Shown one piece after another: positions 63,850-64,000 of a stretch of DNA of 64,000 bases (within the stretch, counting starts at the first letter, position 1; every line of letters begins with the position of its first letter). The notes under the pieces were generated by a model. It was given only the letters and a program-made list of their open reading frames with translations, was not told the origin of the DNA and made no database searches. The position numbers and the translations under genes were made by a program. Source of the stretch: Amorphochlora amoebiformis (Eukaryota; Cercozoa; Chlorarachniophyceae); NCBI GenBank assembly GCA_054601695.1, contig BAAHQB010000280.1, positions 124,001-188,000 on the forward strand, read 5' to 3'.

Positions 63850-63992
63850 ATACATGTGATTACACATATACATATTTATATATATATATATACATATGTG
63901 TGTATACATTTACATATGGATAGCTGTGTCTACCTGGAAGATAGCTAGCGGGAACCCGTTGGTAGCGTCTATTACCACAAAGATTCCGGATC
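53356..63992 (-). CDS. Ornithine cyclodeaminase / mu-crystallin family protein, 5' part outside window
   Basis: NAD(P)-binding family whose members convert ornithine to proline, reduce ketimines, or act on related amino acids. In-window exons: 63992-63934 (phase 1 entry, acceptor tattag), 63566-63499, 62817-62752, 62170-62122, 61811-61778, 61073-61022, 59439-59401, 58593-58566, 57494-57414, 56965-56933, 56020-55985, 55288-55253, 54517-54451, 53414-53356; 234 complete residues, so roughly the first 90-110 residues lie beyond position 64000. Family marks in order: [16 protein letters not shown], the Rossmann loop [58 protein letters not shown] (strand plus helix as one run, residues split by introns), [57 protein letters not shown]. 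All phases fit. The true substrate cannot be read off. Its introns show the strongest local duplications in the window. Confidence 0.92.
53985..54015 (-). repeat. Copy of an exon 3' end inside the next intron
   Basis: gttccagtgagatcgacaac at 53998-54017 repeats gttccagtaagatcgacaac at 54453-54472, which is the 3' end of the cyclodeaminase exon 54517-54451. The copy is about 455 bp downstream in the sense of transcription and has lost the GT donor. Confidence 0.85.
56507..56612. repeat. Telomere-like array, CCCTAA on + strand
   Basis: About 105 bp of CCCTAA units with minor variants, within the cyclodeaminase intron between exons 56965-56933 and 56020-55985. It runs in the opposite orientation to the other arrays of this gene. 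Confidence 0.9.
57351..57436 (-). repeat. Duplicated exon end with splice donor, 60 bp apart
   Basis: gaccttggaagccttcataa at 57411-57430 (end of exon 57494-57414 plus its donor) recurs with one change at 57351-57370. The copy keeps the exon end and the GTCAGA donor. Use of the second donor would add 60 nt that include an in-frame TAG. Confidence 0.9.
58713..59212. repeat. Higher-order telomere-like array, about 500 bp
   Basis: GGGTTA hexamers are organised into longer units of about 30-36 bp: gtaaggattagagtta followed by two to four copies of gggtta. About 16 such units follow each other, with sporadic variants (ggattggag, gggtttggg, gggttcggg). It lies in a cyclodeaminase intron. A pure short run is at about 59355-59383, on the other side of the small exon 59439-59401. 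Confidence 0.93.
59665..60025. repeat. 46-bp minisatellite, about 8 copies
   Basis: Unit acataagatataatgatatg continuing with cacatattctgtacgcacatatgtat, repeated every 46 bp from about 59665 to 60020, with first and last copies diverged. It lies in the largest cyclodeaminase intron. Because 46 is not a multiple of 3, the translated repeat cycles through frames; the open frames on the - strand here are not genes. Confidence 0.93.
60310..60925. repeat. 0.6-kb CT/TTCTCTC polypyrimidine tract
   Basis: Nearly pure C and T on the + strand, built from tctctcttctctc-like words, giving purine-only sequence (GAGAGAAGA) in the - strand transcript of the cyclodeaminase gene. It ends just before a TG run and the exon at 61073-61022. 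All six frames are open-ish Ser/Leu or Glu/Arg strings without meaning. Confidence 0.95.
61079..61190. repeat. Telomere-like runs touching a splice acceptor
   Basis: (GGGTTA)n on the + strand at 61079-61100 and 61140-61185, separated by a spacer (tcttagtccgaggagcattg) whose relative is also found beside the array near 59230. The transcript therefore reads CCCTAACCCTAATAG into the exon that starts at 61073. Confidence 0.9.
61530..61790 (-). repeat. Three copies of a donor-site segment
   Basis: gatgtgatgacacctt at 61764-61779 covers the end of exon 61811-61778 and its donor. Related copies gatgtgatgatgccttcata at about 61640-61659 and gatgtgatgataccttcata at about 61527-61546 lie downstream in the intron, each next to TA repeats, spaced about 110-125 bp. 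Confidence 0.85.
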
Positions 63993-64000
63993 CTAATACG

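Overview
This is nuclear DNA from a eukaryote, most likely a unicellular alga or other protist. The reasons are ordinary GT-AG spliced introns in every gene, a spliceosome gene (SLU7), and TTAGGG-type telomere-like arrays. The exact lineage cannot be fixed from the sequence. A peptidyl-serine galactosyltransferase / hydroxyproline arabinosyltransferase-like gene with an ER-retrieval tail leans towards an alga. The window is dominated by (TA)n and TA-rich simple sequence. This fills introns and intergenic DNA, and exons stand out as short islands of mixed composition.

By reading exons with matching phase and splice sites on both strands I assembled nine genes with 91 exons, about 8.6 kb of coding sequence in 64 kb. 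From left to right: an unknown single-pass membrane protein (+, 1408-4438); an unknown small membrane protein (+, 5119-9889); a membrane-anchored 2-oxoglutarate/Fe(II) dioxygenase (-, 15311-10499); a METTL7-like class I methyltransferase with an eroded SAM motif I (+, 15632-18419); splicing factor SLU7 (-, 22359-18973); a dual-specificity protein phosphatase (+, 22474-32250); hexokinase (-, 42201-32658); a peptidyl-serine O-galactosyltransferase-like enzyme (-, 51981-44359); and an ornithine cyclodeaminase / mu-crystallin family protein (-, entering from the right edge, ending at 53356).

The genes are tightly packed despite the repeats. Two pairs are divergent with short shared promoters (15312-15631, and 22360-22473, only 114 bp between start codons). 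Three pairs are convergent with gaps of 0.4-0.6 kb. I see no operon-like or pathway link between the genes; they are housekeeping and accessory functions side by side. No tRNA, rRNA, CRISPR array or transposon-encoded protein was recognised.

The most unusual features are at the level of introns: nearly all are swollen by (TA)n; several carry local duplications of 60-460 bp spacing, including copies of exon 3' ends with their splice donors; one holds a near-perfect 97-bp inverted repeat; one has a 46-bp minisatellite plus a 0.6-kb CT tract; and telomere-like CCCTAA arrays lie directly against a splice acceptor. Exon models rest on phase consistency and protein-family similarity recalled from knowledge; none was checked by alignment or RNA data.
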